Positions 63,638-64,000 of a DNA stretch of 64,000 nucleotides are shown here, in pieces. Origin of the DNA: Melastoma dodecandrum (taxonomy: Eukaryota > Streptophyta > Magnoliopsida > Myrtales > Melastomataceae); assembly GCA_029817715.1 (NCBI GenBank), contig JARUPY010000398.1, positions 3,564,001 to 3,628,000 of the forward strand, given 5' to 3'. The position numbers and the translations under genes were made by a program. Numbering within the stretch: position 1 is the first letter of the stretch; every line of letters begins with the position of its first letter. The notes below the pieces were generated by a model, which saw only the letters and a program-made list of their open reading frames with translations, made no database searches and was not told where the DNA came from.

Positions 63638-64000
63638 CGGCGTTCCAGGTGCGTCGCCCAGGGCATTGCAAGAGATGATCCAGAATTGACTGGGTCGTGT
63701 CCAGTCAATACGCGGACGACCGCCTTGCCCGCTCGGAAGGGCCGCGCGTCGGCGCCACGCAACCTCGCGGGTGCCGCAACGTGATGCGGATCGCGCTCAT
63801 TCCCGACGTCACCGTATCAGATGCCGGCGTAGGCTGCACGTTTGCGCGCTCTGCTGGCGCCGATTCCGGCAGCCTGCCGCCGGAACGCGCACGATCGGAT
63901 TGAATGGACGATTGACGGTTGCCCTCGGGCCGGAGTCGGCACGGGCGCTGGCACGGCTGTTGCGACCATCGACAACGACCCCGCGTCGCACGGGGAAGCC
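63638..64000. other. Terminal intergenic stretch upstream of the MocR gene
   Basis: A 363-bp stretch with no convincing gene. ATTGACTGGGTCGTGTCCAG at about 63685-63704 includes an inverted CTGG...CCAG pair and could be part of a divergent promoter or MocR operator. The two short open frames (63697-63903 plus, 63809-63991 minus) have neither ribosome sites nor family motifs. Confidence 0.4.

Noticed and set aside
63697..63903. Small open frame of 68 codons near the right edge
   Set aside because: No ribosome site, unusual composition and no family resemblance; more likely part of the intergenic region.

Overview
The window is a gene-dense, very GC-rich stretch of bacterial chromosome. Its gene content points to an alphaproteobacterium, most likely of the order Hyphomicrobiales (Rhizobiales) and perhaps close to Beijerinckiaceae or Methylobacteriaceae. 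The markers are a lptC-lptA-lptB-rpoN block, a RegB/RegA (ActS/ActR) redox two-component pair, PHA metabolism genes (phaA, phaB, phaR, phaZ), a DUF2093 protein beside xseA, and a dnaK-dnaJ pair with an RpoH-type promoter. The family-level placement is inference. I saw no rRNA, tRNA, CRISPR array, prophage or insertion sequence.

Layout. Bases 1-4.2 kb hold the 3' part of a CCA-adding enzyme gene, a VapBC-like toxin-antitoxin pair, phosphoglucomutase and a MazEF-like pair. Bases 4.2-11.9 kb hold pyruvate phosphate dikinase, an HdeD-like membrane protein, DXP synthase, an EAL-domain protein and YebC. Bases 12.0-16.8 kb hold two tandem paralogous di-haem cytochromes, a small exported protein and thioredoxin. 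Bases 16.9-21.4 kb hold dnaK-dnaJ, followed on the same strand by a RusA-like resolvase and a PD-(D/E)XK-like nuclease. Bases 21.3-27.6 kb hold an exported unknown, a GST, a DUF2721 protein, a class III sirtuin, glyoxalase II, GlmM and a Tat-signal PCMT-like methyltransferase. Bases 27.8-36.7 kb hold a membrane-embedded spermidine-synthase-like protein, a reductase, the PHA genes phaB/phaA/phaR, a PAS-GGDEF-EAL protein and an isochorismatase-like hydrolase. Bases 36.8-44.7 kb hold the lptCAB-rpoN block, a small ORF, PHA depolymerase and RegB/RegA.

The most distinctive region is 44.7-56.0 kb. A single-module, highly reducing type I polyketide synthase of 2478 residues (KS-AT-DH-MT-psiKR-ER-KR-ACP, no thioesterase) is followed upstream by an alpha-oxoamine synthase. 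A CDP-alcohol phosphatidyltransferase and a GT4-type glycosyltransferase lie next to them. This pairing resembles the logic of sphingoid-like long-chain amino-ketone synthesis (fungal fumonisin/AAL-type PKS plus alpha-oxoamine synthase) followed by head-group addition. It is a good candidate for an uncharacterised aminolipid pathway.

Bases 56.0-64 kb return to housekeeping genes: two exported or membrane unknowns, asd, an SPFH protein, DUF1275, DUF2093, xseA and a MocR-type regulator. Palindromic REP-like repeats lie at 25.1, 27.65, 27.77 and 31.2-31.35 kb.
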